Positions 8,148 through 16,392 of a stretch of DNA of 48,947 nt are shown here, piece by piece. The stretch is from IMG/VR virus record IMGVR_UViG_3300035698_005713, positions 1 through 48,947 of that record, one strand, 5' to 3'. Position 1 is the stretch's first letter. Each line of letters opens with the position of its first letter. This DNA is from a virus. The position numbers were made by a program, and so were the translations under genes. Under the pieces are notes generated by a model, which worked only from the letters and a program-made list of their open reading frames with translations, searched no databases and was not told the origin of the DNA.

Positions 8148-9188
8148 TTAATCTTCGTCCATCTTTCTATCGAACTCTGCGTTCGACTTCGCAATGGCCG
8201 CTGCCGCCGATACTGCCGAAACCTTTTTGGAACCCTTACCAATAACCTGACCTGCTCTTTCGGCCAGTTTCTTAGCGGTTTCCTTATCGGTTTCCGACTT
8301 GTTTACAATGTTTTTATGTAAATACGATACAGCTTGGTTAAAGAGTTTGTTTCTTGAAGGCACTGGTTTTCCGAGCTTCTGATACGTCATAGCAATAAGG
8401 CCAATCCTTTTACTGAGCTTCGCTCTGTTCTCAAACTGGACAGAGGCAGGCTCAATATCTTCGATTTCACCTTCGCCGAGAGCTTCCTTGAAATCTTCGC
8501 CGAGAGAATTAATTTTATTATCAAGCCAGTCCGTGTGTCTTTGCGAACTCTGCTGTGTGATAACAGTTCTCAGTTCGACGTTTTCTTTTTCAACAGCTTT
8601 GCTATCGTCCTGCGCCTTCTGACCCTGCTTATTCAACTGCTTAATAAGACCCTCGTCATAATCTTCAGGGTCTAATCCGCAGTCGTAAGGTTTGTCATCG
8701 GCTACGACTTTTTTCTCAGCTTTAGCTTTCGCCTCCGCTTTGGCCGTTGCTTTGGCCGTTGCTTCAGCCGTTGCTTCAGCCGTTGCTTTCGTATCAGATT
8801 CGGCAAGTATTTGTTCTTCAACAATCTTTGCCTCAGCTTCAATCTCTTTTTCTTCTGCTGTTTGTTCAACTGCTTTTTTTTCGCCGGTATCTTTTTTCGC
8901 AGCTTTTTCTTCGGCTTTCTTTTCTTCTGCTGTTTGTTCAGCAGGCTTCTCTTTGGCTGCTAATTCTTCGGCAGCTTTTTCCTCTGGAGTTTTTTCATCA
9001 GAGGTTTTATCATCGTCAACAGCGGTATCATCATCACTGTCCATTTTTTCATCAAACTTTTTGTTAGCGTCAATAACTTCCTGTGGAATCTCTGGCTTGG
9101 TTTCTTCCTCACCTTTTTTGATAGCGGAATCCAAAGCCTCCACGTCGTCAGTTTTCTTTTCTTCAGGTTTTTCGATTTCTTTTGCCAT
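8148..9188 (-). CDS. Capsid scaffold protein
   Basis: 346 residues from the ATG at 9188, which has GGAG at about 8 nt; a TTG two codons upstream is not needed. Residues 1-170 are extremely rich in Glu, Lys and Ala with heptad-like repeats (EKAAEELAAKEKPAEQTAEEKK) and near-repeats ATAEATAEATAKATAKAEAKAKAE, predicted to be long helix or disorder. The C-terminal third is a compact helical region likely to touch the coat protein (KRIGLIAMTYQKLGKPVP). Position directly before the coat gene and composition are those of a phage scaffold. Confidence 0.8.
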   Translation of the reverse strand: MAKEIEKPEEKKTDDVEALDSAIKKGEEETKPEIPQEVIDANKKFDEKMDSDDDTAVDDDKTSDEKTPEEKAAEELAAKEKPAEQTAEEKKAEEKAAKKDTGEKKAVEQTAEEKEIEAEAKIVEEQILAESDTKATAEATAEATAKATAKAEAKAKAEKKVVADDKPYDCGLDPEDYDEGLIKQLNKQGQKAQDDSKAVEKENVELRTVITQQSSQRHTDWLDNKINSLGEDFKEALGEGEIEDIEPASVQFENRAKLSKRIGLIAMTYQKLGKPVPSRNKLFNQAVSYLHKNIVNKSETDKETAKKLAERAGQVIGKGSKKVSAVSAAAAIAKSNAEFDRKMDED

Positions 9189-9222
9189 TTTCAATTCTCC
9201 GGTCTTGGGTTAATTGTTTTTA

Positions 9223-9639
9223 TTATCCTATCAATCTTAATTGTCCGCCACCACCTGCATTTTTGCTTATATTGCAACGCAAGTGAGCAGCTTGTATATT
9301 TATCGGAGCATCGGCCCCGCCTTTAATCAACGGAACGATATGGTCAATGCTCTTTGACCGCGGATGAGGCCATTTTAGACGCTTATTTATCTTCTGACCG
9401 CAAATCTGACATATCCACCCATCACGTTCAAAAATGTAGGTGTCGGTGTAGGGCTGATGTCCATTGCCGAGCTTAAAGGCTTTGCGTTTTCGGTCATAAG
9501 CTGCCATCTGTTCTGGATTTGCAAGCCGATACGCTTTCCGATACGCTATTCTGTCTCTATGTTGTCGTATCTTTTCGTAAGCTTTCATGTAAGCTTTCAT
9601 GTACGCCTTTTGTTTTTCTTTATCTTTATACGGCATCAT
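9223..9639 (-). CDS. HNH endonuclease
   Basis: 138 residues (or 137 from the second ATG at 9636). Clear HNH nuclease: zinc C77/C80 and C122 (ICQICG, LRCN), catalytic SIDHIVPLIKGG (D99-H100) and AAHLRCNISK (H119, N123). The N-terminus is very basic with AYMKAYMKAYEK and RIAYRKAYRLANPEQ repeats, a DNA-binding helix common in homing HNH enzymes. It lies between the scaffold and small head genes. Packaging-associated HNH nucleases normally sit beside the terminase, so a free-standing homing nuclease is more likely here. Confidence 0.85.
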   Translation of the reverse strand: MMPYKDKEKQKAYMKAYMKAYEKIRQHRDRIAYRKAYRLANPEQMAAYDRKRKAFKLGNGHQPYTDTYIFERDGWICQICGQKINKRLKWPHPRSKSIDHIVPLIKGGADAPINIQAAHLRCNISKNAGGGGQLRLIG

Positions 9640-9679
9640 TTTCCTTATCTTTAGGCAGGTGTCGGATCAGAGTGGGTTA

Positions 9680-9841
9680 TTATACGATTGTACTTATAGC
9701 CTTTTTGCGTTTCTTTAATTCTGCAATAGCCAGTTTATATAACTTTTTGTCTTTCAGCTTCATCGTCTCTGCTTTAATTAAAGTGTCCGCCGCACTTTCA
9801 ATGTCCCACACATCATACCCATCAATCTTTTTACTTGCCAT
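9680..9841 (-). CDS. Small helical protein (53 aa), function unknown
   Basis: Reads MASKKIDGYDVWDIESAADT and continues Lys-rich to KKAISTIV. The start at 9841 is fixed by a perfect AGGAGG 7-8 nt upstream; a longer reading from 9865 would run through this site. Largely helical and charged. It lies in the head operon and is not a recognised family. Confidence 0.7.
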   Translation of the reverse strand: MASKKIDGYDVWDIESAADTLIKAETMKLKDKKLYKLAIAELKKRKKAISTIV

Positions 9842-9874
9842 TGTTGTTACCTCCTGTATAGCCATTATTTATTA

Positions 9875-10282
9875 TTAATCTGGAACTGGGTCCGAATAAG
9901 AAGCGTTTCTGTCGTGAACTTTATGCGCTCTGCAATACTTCCTGCGATGCGTCGCGTCTCGCATTACAGGGTCGCCTTCGCCGTTATATTCTGTCGGCAC
10001 GCCCATTTCCTTATCAAACGCCATTCTATGCTGTATTTCTTCTGGGTGTACGCCTAATGCAGTCGAAGCATACGGCCATATATCGCCAAATAGCTGTTTA
10101 CCGTAATCGGCCTTGTAATCACGTAGCATAACGAACGCGTCAACTTCGCACAGAACAGGCACTTCCGATTCGCTCATCGGCCTAACAACTACTTGCCTGT
10201 TTCCGCACGCAGGGCATTTATAACTGTATTGAGGGATAGTTATTTCCTCCGTCCACGTCCAGTTTTTCTTGTGGTCGCACAA
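9875..10282 (-). CDS. Zinc-ribbon protein with WPYAS/GVHPEE motif
   Basis: 135 residues. The N-terminus has a zinc-ribbon pair (YKCPACGNRQVV). Residues about 66-90 carry WPYASTALGVHPEEIQHRMAFDK, a motif recurring in the neighbouring gene at 10402-10722, followed by a basic C-terminal segment (RKYCRAHKVHDRN). I have no firm function for the family. Such proteins are frequent near the head genes of phages with planctomycete-like hosts. The first 43 nt overlap the small basic gene at 10240-10359. Confidence 0.7.
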   Translation of the reverse strand: MCDHKKNWTWTEEITIPQYSYKCPACGNRQVVVRPMSESEVPVLCEVDAFVMLRDYKADYGKQLFGDIWPYASTALGVHPEEIQHRMAFDKEMGVPTEYNGEGDPVMRDATHRRKYCRAHKVHDRNASYSDPVPD

Positions 10283-10359
10283 CCGCCTCTGCCTTGATTA
10301 GCCCTTATACCTCTGCCGCTTCCATCTCGAAGAGGAACGCCTTTTTTTGCTTTTGCCAT
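10240..10359 (-). CDS. Tiny basic Gly/Arg protein (39 aa)
   Basis: Reads MAKAKKGVPLRDGSGRGIRA and ends KTGRGRRK. The RDGSGRG and NQGRGGC pattern resembles short basic phage proteins often found beside head genes, probably DNA- or virion-binding. It is preceded by AGGCGG about 9 nt upstream. Its last 43 nt overlap the first codons of the zinc-ribbon gene in another frame, so the two genes are likely translationally coupled. Confidence 0.6.
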   Translation of the reverse strand: MAKAKKGVPLRDGSGRGIRANQGRGGCATTRKTGRGRRK

Positions 10360-10401
10360 TTTATGCAACCGCCTTTCCTACTCTATTAAGTTTTTTTAAC
10401 T

Positions 10402-10722
10402 CTAATACATAGTGATTTGTTCGCTGTTGCTCTGGTTTTGTAGCCTTTCGCATTGGCCTACCTTCGCCTTGTCGAACTCCATTCTGTTTGGAACCTCGTC
10501 TGGATGAACACCTATGGCAGAAGAAGCCATAGGCCAATTACCCGGAGTATGAAAAAACTTCTTTCTGACAGTACCGTAATCATACGCTTTAACACCATCA
10601 TCTAAAGTAATGCACCATCTTGACGACCAACCATCGCTCCAAATTCTGTCTGTCCATTCGGCGAAAGTCATCTCCAAGACAACTTCCTCGTCATTGTCTG
10701 TTCTTTTGAACCTATGTAACAT
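10402..10722 (-). CDS. Paralogue of the WPYAS-motif protein
   Basis: 106 residues (MLHRFKRTDNDEEVVLEMTF). Residues about 65-90 read WPMASSAIGVHPDEVPNRMEFDK, clearly the same motif as in the gene at 9875-10282, with a different N-terminal half lacking the zinc ribbon. The N-terminal half looks like a short beta-rich domain. The two genes probably arose by duplication or share a functional peptide. Function unknown. Confidence 0.7.
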   Translation of the reverse strand: MLHRFKRTDNDEEVVLEMTFAEWTDRIWSDGWSSRWCITLDDGVKAYDYGTVRKKFFHTPGNWPMASSAIGVHPDEVPNRMEFDKAKVGQCERLQNQSNSEQITMY

Positions 10723-11022
10723 TTAACTTCCTTTTAACCTTTCCTCTATTCTCTCTAAGGATTTTTTAATATCTCCTGTCCTTTCATCTGTCCTCTCGAC
10801 AGCGGATTGTATTTTGATAATGTCTTTTTCGTTCTGATACGCTTTGGCTTTTGTGATTTCGCCTTGTGTGCATAAGTCCTTAACAGCATTTGTATTGTTA
10901 TTGATTTGTGAACGATAAACCCCCACAGCGATCCCGACACCTAAAATAGTTACAACTGTCGCAGTTACAGCGATGATTGTCCTGATAATTTTTATCTGTT
11001 GCTGACCAACGAGGTTACTCAT
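10723..11022 (-). CDS. Single-span membrane protein with coiled coil
   Basis: 99 residues from the ATG at 11022, which has AGGAG about 9 nt upstream; a GTG further upstream would overlap the portal gene more. Residues about 15-36 form one transmembrane helix (IRTIIAVTATVVTILGVGIAVGV). The remainder is a charged coiled coil (IIKIQSAVERTDERTGDIKKSLERI). Topology suggests an inner-membrane anchor with a soluble helix, as in hemolysin XhlA-like or spanin-like proteins. Lysis helper is a guess; it lies between portal and head genes. Confidence 0.65.
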   Translation of the reverse strand: MSNLVGQQQIKIIRTIIAVTATVVTILGVGIAVGVYRSQINNNTNAVKDLCTQGEITKAKAYQNEKDIIKIQSAVERTDERTGDIKKSLERIEERLKGS

Positions 11023-11035
11023 AAGATTTACTCCT

Positions 11036-12823
11036 TTACGCACTCGCTCTCGATAATGAAGCCACCTCTGACTGTTGCGGTTTGCCGCCCAATAATGCCT
11101 GTTGCATTACTGCGCTCTTGCCTTGGTTCGTTGCGCCGGGAATACTGCGCCTTGTGTAATTGCGATTAGTAACAGGAGCTTGACTTGACTGTCCTATCGG
11201 CTCACTTTGCAGTTGCGGTGTCGCATACTCAATAACGTCGTTGAGTTCTGTGATGTTACTTAATTTGCTTATCGTCTTGAACAGCTTCTCTATATTCAAA
11301 GTTACACCCTGCTGTTGCATCATCGGAAGTAACGGCTGAACCATCTCTAACATTATGGTTCGTATCCCCTGCATTTTGCTTTCAGGAGAATGGTGCTGCA
11401 TACTAAACGGCTCCATCTTGATATTGTATTGCAGGTAATCGCCTTCTCTGTCTTCTGGATTGAACGGTACAGTAATCGCAATACTCTCGAAGCCCGGTAC
11501 TTTCTTAATAACATCTCTCTGTTTTGGATTCGGGTCATACCACAAATACCACATCAGGTCTTTTAGGACGTTGGTTGTGAATATAGTTACTTCTTTTTGC
11601 ATCTTCTGGATTCGCATAGAGGCAGAAGCGGAAAGTAACTGGTCTTGTCCGAGCGTCTCTGACTGCGGCCCAAGCCCGCCGAGCATATCAAGATTACCGG
11701 CAAAATAACTGAACAGGTCTTTTATCATCAGTACAAAAGCTAAAGTCTCTGACTGTATTCCGCCTGTTTTCAACTCTGCTACATTTCGGGGATCGTCCAG
11801 TTTGACCATATCGCCATCACTTGCAGCAATAACGGTATTGCCATCAGTGTCGCCGCCTGGACGGACTCCTACAACTGTCTTTTGTCTGTCCGCCTGTCTT
11901 CCAAGTTTTCTAAACAACCTGTTTGCGAGATTGTGAAGGTCAAACCAATGCATCGCAGGTGCGACCGGCATTGTGTTACCCTCCAACTTGCCGAATCCCA
12001 GTTTTCTGTACGGCCCGTTTTCCGGCCCTTTCCATTCAAACGACTTTAAGACTTTATCTATCGGGCCGTCTGTTTCACCATCATCATCGTTTACAGTGCA
12101 TTGCAAGACCATATTCTGTTTCTTCAGGAACAGGTCAAGCATTTTTACTTTCGGCCTAAATTCTTCTCGCTGCGAAGCGTTCGGGGTGGACTCTGATATT
12201 TGGTGGTCTTTGTCGTCTGAAACTGACTGGTCTTGCACCTTTGTGAAATCTGATTCTTTAGCATCGGGGAACATCGCCATTACTTCGTCGATTGTCGGAT
12301 ACCAATAGTCGCCCTCAAACTGAGCATCTTCGTTTTCATCGACCGTCATATCCTCAACCCAATTATCAAGCGAAATGGCATTTGCAAAAGCCTGTCCGGT
12401 ATCGTGCGTTACACCGCCGACTTCTACAGTGGAACTGTTGAGGCCGATTTTGATAATCCCCTTAGAGAACATCGCAGCGGAGACAACTGTTTCAAGGGTT
12501 TCACCGAGGCCGATTTCTTCGATAAGATGATTGCCGCCGAGGTCAAATCTGGTGGCTATCTCTTTGAGTTGCTGGTAGTCTGTCGTTATTGCGACTTGCG
12601 GATTCTGTGCCACAAGTCTTTGCAAATAAATGTTCATCGACAGTTCCATAAGATTTATAGGAACTTTGTCTTCCGCCCCATTGTCAGAATAATTCGACCC
12701 GACGTATTCCCGCATCAGCCTCAGTCTGTTCTCGCGGAAAACTCCCAACTGCCTGCGAGAATAACCGACCGACTTCGACAGGTCATCTATGTCGGTTGCT
12801 GATTTAGGATTAAAGCGTGGCAT
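11036..12823 (-). CDS. Portal protein
   Basis: 595 residues from the ATG at 12823 (an upstream TTG would add seven residues). It follows the terminase gene and has portal-like features: N-terminal helical wing, central MHWFDLHNLANRLFRKLGRQAD and QTVVGVRPGG region, QSETLGQDQLLSASASMRIQKMQKEV long helix (about 390-420), and a Gln/Ser-rich C-terminus. This is the dodecameric channel at one vertex of the head. The size and context fit a short-tailed phage portal. Confidence 0.8.
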   Translation of the reverse strand: MPRFNPKSATDIDDLSKSVGYSRRQLGVFRENRLRLMREYVGSNYSDNGAEDKVPINLMELSMNIYLQRLVAQNPQVAITTDYQQLKEIATRFDLGGNHLIEEIGLGETLETVVSAAMFSKGIIKIGLNSSTVEVGGVTHDTGQAFANAISLDNWVEDMTVDENEDAQFEGDYWYPTIDEVMAMFPDAKESDFTKVQDQSVSDDKDHQISESTPNASQREEFRPKVKMLDLFLKKQNMVLQCTVNDDDGETDGPIDKVLKSFEWKGPENGPYRKLGFGKLEGNTMPVAPAMHWFDLHNLANRLFRKLGRQADRQKTVVGVRPGGDTDGNTVIAASDGDMVKLDDPRNVAELKTGGIQSETLAFVLMIKDLFSYFAGNLDMLGGLGPQSETLGQDQLLSASASMRIQKMQKEVTIFTTNVLKDLMWYLWYDPNPKQRDVIKKVPGFESIAITVPFNPEDREGDYLQYNIKMEPFSMQHHSPESKMQGIRTIMLEMVQPLLPMMQQQGVTLNIEKLFKTISKLSNITELNDVIEYATPQLQSEPIGQSSQAPVTNRNYTRRSIPGATNQGKSAVMQQALLGGKPQQSEVASLSRASA

Positions 12824-12846
12824 AGAAATCTTTCTGCGCAACAAAA

Positions 12847-12890
12847 AAAGAAGGCCACTGGGCGATTTAGGCCGCCTAATGACCTTCTTT
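12847..12890 (-). terminator. Strong terminator between terminase and portal genes
   Basis: An 8-bp stem (AAAGAAGG/CCTTCTTT on the plus strand), then CA/TG after one mismatch, closing an inner GGCG/CGCC hairpin. On the minus strand it is followed by seven T. The rest of this 197-nt gap (to 13020) is A/T-rich, with no obvious promoter for the portal gene, so the terminator may be leaky. Confidence 0.75.
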
Positions 12891-13020
12891 GTTTTGTTGG
12901 TTGTTGGTATTCAGTCTATTGCAATAAACCAAATACGCCCGTATATTAACTTTTAACTTACTTTTTTAAGTCTATACATACTTTATCGAAAATTGCAAGA
13001 AAATTATTTTATTTCTGTTT

Positions 13021-14931
13021 TTACCACTCGCTTTCTCTCTTGGCTTCAAGCTCGCGGTCTCTCTCTCTGGCCATATAGCAGTTCTCTGGAATTGCACCTT
13101 TGCCTTCCTCACCCTTTTTAGGCTTCTTGCCGAGGAAGTCAACACATTTCGCAGCTAAAGCGTCTGCTATCACTCTATCGCCGTGGCTCATACCAGCACC
13201 GGACGGGTCGATATTATTGGCAGCGGAACTATGTATGATTTCCTCACTTGTCTTTTGAATATATTCCAGACATTCCTGATTTGCAAGTGAACTTCGCTGA
13301 ATAAAAGTCCGGTCTTTCAAACTACGCCTGTACAGGCCGAGAATAGCACCCCTCTCTTTCGTATTCAGGAACACGCCCGGCTTGTCAGATACTTTCTTAT
13401 TCAAACCTTCCTCATTGCGCCTGTAATACAGATTTCTGTACCCTACCCGAACAAGCTCATCTGAAAATACTCTGCCTGTCGGACCACTGGCGTCAAAGAC
13501 CAGAAAAGCGTCATTGAAGAATCGGCATAAGGCTATTGTAATTTTTGAAAACTTCTCCGGCGTTACCCACGGGTTCGCATATTCCGCTACTTTCTCACCT
13601 GTTTTGAGATTCACAAATGACAAAGCTGAATTACTCGCCCCTGTACCAGCAGAAACATCGCCGCCACAGCCAGTTTCAATATCATAAGGCACTTTCCCCT
13701 GTAAATCCAGAGGTGTCCACAGCTTCAAATGGCCGTTTACGCCATCTACGAACTCTATCGGGTCAAGCGAATCTTCGTCAAATTCCAGCATCCCCTCTCT
13801 ATAAGGCGGGCAAGTGTTTTCTTTCTCGATTTCGTCTATCAGATTCGGGTCGAAGAACTGGAAGTCGGAACTGAACGGATCCATATCCAATTCCTGTGCA
13901 ATCGCCATTGGATGAACAGCCCTGTCGCACTCATTGTCATACCACGGGCTTCGCAGTTTGCCATCTGCTCGGTACGGATATTCGTCTGGGAAGTTGTGTG
14001 TTTCCCTTGTTACGGTAACTTCGCCGTGGAAATTGTCGTGATGAATTATTTTATTGCCCTCTGAATGGTACAGTCCAACTGAAAAGATAGGGTGTACCGA
14101 CCAGTGGATTGTCAACTTTTTAGTTGCCCCAACACTCAACTTATAGAAAGCTGTAGCCGCCCCTTTGTGAGTTGAATTGAATAATCGGCACTTCGTAACG
14201 TGCTGTGTCGATTCCAACATACCGTGGCCGTCTGGGACAGCCGCAAACTCATCAGGCAACATAGCAGTACACCTGCCGCCACGAGCCGCGTCAGACGTTG
14301 TTGCACAGCCTGTCAAAGTAGAATCATTATCCTCATTGAGTATATTCAGTTGAATTATTCTGCAAGTTGGAGCAAGCCACTTTGGTAAATGTTTCAACCA
14401 GAATCTCAGTTTCCAGAAAAGCGCATCTGGGTCAACCGAATCATCTACTTTTCGTTCATTTTCACTCAACAGCCGAAAAGTAACATAAGACTTGAAGTGG
14501 AAGAACCAGCCAAAAACAGTTAAATACATCCAACTGGCTCCGACACCACGGGACTTCTCTGTGAGTTCATCGTGCGGAGCGTCAATCGCCATCTTTATAT
14601 CGTCAAGAGCGACATCCTGAAAATCGTAGGTAATAAAAGGAACCTGCGTAGGCTGTGGTAATAGTCGCGGATCAAATGTAAAGCAAACGACATTAATATA
14701 GAACAGCATATCCCTGCTGCACATAGCGAAAAGGTCGTTTTTGAAGTCAAGATTGTCCGCTGCCAGTTCGAGAAGTTTTTTTCGGAACGCCAGATTGCCT
14801 TTCAGCGTTTTGTACCCCTTGACATTTTTGCAACACCACGAATAGTAAGGATATTTATTGCCGGCCTTTATTTCGGCGCACTTAGCTTTGTAGTCTTCTC
14901 TTAACTCAAGTAATTTGCTTACTGGTATCAT
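13021..14931 (-). CDS. terL: Terminase large subunit (packaging ATPase and nuclease)
   Basis: 636 residues. ATPase domain: Walker A-like KSRGVGAS at 126-133 and Walker B TAMLPDEFA at 222-230 (D227/E228). Nuclease domain: acidic residues in GCGGDVSAGTG (D425), LVFDASGPTG (D480) and HGDRVIADALA (D585, D590). The motor translocates DNA into the prohead and cuts the concatemer. The Walker A has the classic Lys displaced to the N-terminal side (K-S-R-G), as in many large terminases. Preceded by a train of very small genes and a likely small subunit. Confidence 0.9.
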   Translation of the reverse strand: MIPVSKLLELREDYKAKCAEIKAGNKYPYYSWCCKNVKGYKTLKGNLAFRKKLLELAADNLDFKNDLFAMCSRDMLFYINVVCFTFDPRLLPQPTQVPFITYDFQDVALDDIKMAIDAPHDELTEKSRGVGASWMYLTVFGWFFHFKSYVTFRLLSENERKVDDSVDPDALFWKLRFWLKHLPKWLAPTCRIIQLNILNEDNDSTLTGCATTSDAARGGRCTAMLPDEFAAVPDGHGMLESTQHVTKCRLFNSTHKGAATAFYKLSVGATKKLTIHWSVHPIFSVGLYHSEGNKIIHHDNFHGEVTVTRETHNFPDEYPYRADGKLRSPWYDNECDRAVHPMAIAQELDMDPFSSDFQFFDPNLIDEIEKENTCPPYREGMLEFDEDSLDPIEFVDGVNGHLKLWTPLDLQGKVPYDIETGCGGDVSAGTGASNSALSFVNLKTGEKVAEYANPWVTPEKFSKITIALCRFFNDAFLVFDASGPTGRVFSDELVRVGYRNLYYRRNEEGLNKKVSDKPGVFLNTKERGAILGLYRRSLKDRTFIQRSSLANQECLEYIQKTSEEIIHSSAANNIDPSGAGMSHGDRVIADALAAKCVDFLGKKPKKGEEGKGAIPENCYMARERDRELEAKRESEW

Positions 14932-14940
14932 ACAGCGACC

Positions 14941-14994
14941 TTATTCTTTTTCCGCCGGCAACGCCTCGCCATTTTTAAATTTCAACATAATCAT
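14941..14994 (-). CDS. Very small ORF (17 aa) ending ALPAEKE
   Basis: Reads MIMLKFKNGEALPAEKE. Its ATG overlaps the stop of the preceding 19-residue ORF (ATGA) and it ends 10 nt before the terminase start. The C-terminal ALPAEKE echoes the ALPAESEE tails of upstream genes. It may be a real micro-gene or a translational-coupling device. See the finding on repeated tails. Confidence 0.35.
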   Translation of the reverse strand: MIMLKFKNGEALPAEKE

Positions 14995-15050
14995 TCCTCG
15001 CTTTCCGCCGGCTTTTTTGGGTTATAGAAACTTGGAAATTTATCGTTCAT
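14991..15050 (-). CDS. Very small ORF (19 aa) ending PAESEE
   Basis: Reads MNDKFPSFYNPKKPAESEE. Its ATG lies inside the end of the upstream 57-residue gene, and its stop forms ATGA with the next start. The last five residues and the underlying 17-18 bases repeat the ends of the genes at 15210 and 15467. Preceded by GAAAGGATGAAAA, an acceptable ribosome site. Confidence 0.4.
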   Translation of the reverse strand: MNDKFPSFYNPKKPAESEE

Positions 15051-15213
15051 TTTTCATCCTTTCGGCTCGGGTTACTGTAACCTCCACTTCTTCAAAATCT
15101 TTAGAAAAAAAGCCCCTCATATGGTATATGCACTGGGCTACAACGTGTGCTTTCTTCTTGTCTTTACAATAACAGAGAGGGTCGCCATTAACCATTATTA
15201 TATATTCCATCAT
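15040..15213 (-). CDS. Small hypothetical protein (57 aa)
   Basis: Reads MMEYIIMVNGDPLCYCKDKK, then KAHVVAQCIYHMRGFFSKDF and VEVTVTRAERMKNER. It looks like a compact alpha/beta protein. The start overlaps the stop of the upstream gene (TGATG) and uses a GAGGA ribosome site that lies inside the repeated ESEE tail of that gene. Function unknown; it resembles the many small accessory proteins found in phage operons. Confidence 0.65.
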   Translation of the reverse strand: MMEYIIMVNGDPLCYCKDKKKAHVVAQCIYHMRGFFSKDFEEVEVTVTRAERMKNER

Positions 15214-15470
15214 TCCTCGCTTTCCGGCAACGCCGCCTTCAGCAAACTATCGCACTTTTCATCTGCTCTTTTGATTTGTTCTCTCTGTCTAAATATACCA
15301 AAATTGAAAGTCAGTTGTATCCCCTGCCGGACACCATAGACAATAAAATCGTCCACATTATCACAACCTAAATTGACACCCTCCTTAACAGCCCTTTGAA
15401 TATCCTCTTCTTTCCACTCTTTGGATTGTTTCCAAGTTACTTTGATTTGTCTGGGCTTGTTATCCATCAT
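15210..15470 (-). CDS. Small hypothetical protein (86 aa) ending ALPESEE
   Basis: Reads MMDNKPRQIKVTWKQSKEWK and continues to KCDSLLKAALPESEE. Acidic/basic helical protein, no known family. Both boundaries overlap neighbours by the same cassette: its start lies in the repeated GAGGAATGATGG end of the gene at 15467, and its own end carries the same bases. Translation is therefore coupled to the upstream gene. Confidence 0.65.
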   Translation of the reverse strand: MMDNKPRQIKVTWKQSKEWKEEDIQRAVKEGVNLGCDNVDDFIVYGVRQGIQLTFNFGIFRQREQIKRADEKCDSLLKAALPESEE

Positions 15471-16117
15471 TCCTCGCTTTCCGCCGGCAACGCCAAAAGT
15501 AGCCGGTCTATCAGTTCAATCGTTTCTTTGCCTGTATCTGCCAATTTACCGCTTTTATCGGTATCTTCCTTCGTCAACAGTTTCGGCCACATAGTCTTGT
15601 AAAAGTCCCTACGCTGTTCCGTGTTCTCACGAAGCTCCAGTAAAAGAGCATACGCACCGGAGGACGGAGCGGAAGAAGCCTCCACGCCAGCAAGGTTCAT
15701 ATTCTCAAATACCCAACGCAACTTCGCATTTTCTGTAACAGTCTTATCTTCTATGAAATCAGCTTTGTCCACCAGAGCCAGCACAGTTTCATTAGTTTTC
15801 ATAGAAGCATTGATAGATTTGACCTTTCTGGGAATCATCACAAGGCCGCCTTTAGCCCTGCGTATCAAAATTGCGTCTATCATCACCTGAGCGCAATTAG
15901 AAGCCATAACCTTGTCGTATCCGCCATCGCCATCTGTAAGTAACTGGCAAAAACTGTCCATCAAGGTCGTGTAATACGCCCATACAGCCTCGTCTGAATA
16001 AGTATACTTCTTCTGCCGCCAAGCATCGCCGACGTCCAGAACCTTACAGCCCACCCCCCTGTCGCGCAGCTCCGCTTCAGTATATTTTATCTTACCACTC
16101 GCAAGACCTTTTGCCAT
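15467..16117 (-). CDS. Probable terminase small subunit
   Basis: 216 residues (MAKGLASGKIKYTEAELRDRGVGC). It lies upstream of the large terminase gene, separated only by four tiny genes, the standard place for the small subunit. The body is mostly helical (DEAVWAYYTTLMDSFCQLL, ALLLELRENTEQRRDFYKTMWPKLL) with a basic patch (IRRAKGGLVMIPRKVK). I do not recognise the sequence family, so the call rests on context and size. It ends in LLLALPAESEE, a tail repeated in neighbouring genes. Confidence 0.5.
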   Translation of the reverse strand: MAKGLASGKIKYTEAELRDRGVGCKVLDVGDAWRQKKYTYSDEAVWAYYTTLMDSFCQLLTDGDGGYDKVMASNCAQVMIDAILIRRAKGGLVMIPRKVKSINASMKTNETVLALVDKADFIEDKTVTENAKLRWVFENMNLAGVEASSAPSSGAYALLLELRENTEQRRDFYKTMWPKLLTKEDTDKSGKLADTGKETIELIDRLLLALPAESEE

Positions 16118-16128
16118 AATTCATTCTC

Positions 16129-16380
16129 CTATTTCGTTCTCTGGTTAAATTTCCACAAAACCGCTACTGTCATCGCCAAAGCATTGTTATACTGTTTTTC
16201 ATACCTCACAAGCGGCACGCCATTTTGCCAGTCGTATAATTCCTGCAAGGCTTCTATGGCCTCAGCAAGTTCGGCTTGGAGTTGCTCTATCTTAGCATAT
16301 AAAGCCGTTTCGCCTTTTGCTTCCGGGCAGCCCAATCGGTGCATAGGAAGTTCAATTTTGCAATTTTTACATTGTACCAT
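16129..16380 (-). CDS. Small zinc-finger / coiled-coil protein (83 aa)
   Basis: Reads MVQCKNCKIELPMHRLGCPE, with a zinc-binding set C4/C7 and H14/C18, then a coiled coil (AKIEQLQAELAEAIEALQELYDW) and a C-terminal helix. The layout (short zinc knuckle plus coiled coil) suggests a small DNA- or protein-binding adaptor. Located between the degraded AP2 gene and the probable small terminase. Function unknown. Confidence 0.7.
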   Translation of the reverse strand: MVQCKNCKIELPMHRLGCPEAKGETALYAKIEQLQAELAEAIEALQELYDWQNGVPLVRYEKQYNNALAMTVAVLWKFNQRTK

Positions 16381-16392
16381 TTTACTCTCCTA

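Noticed and set aside
8692-9213. 173-codon plus-strand frame opposite the scaffold gene
   Set aside because: It is the antisense of the Glu/Lys/Ala-rich scaffold, hence long Ser/Phe runs. No ribosome site and against the operon direction.
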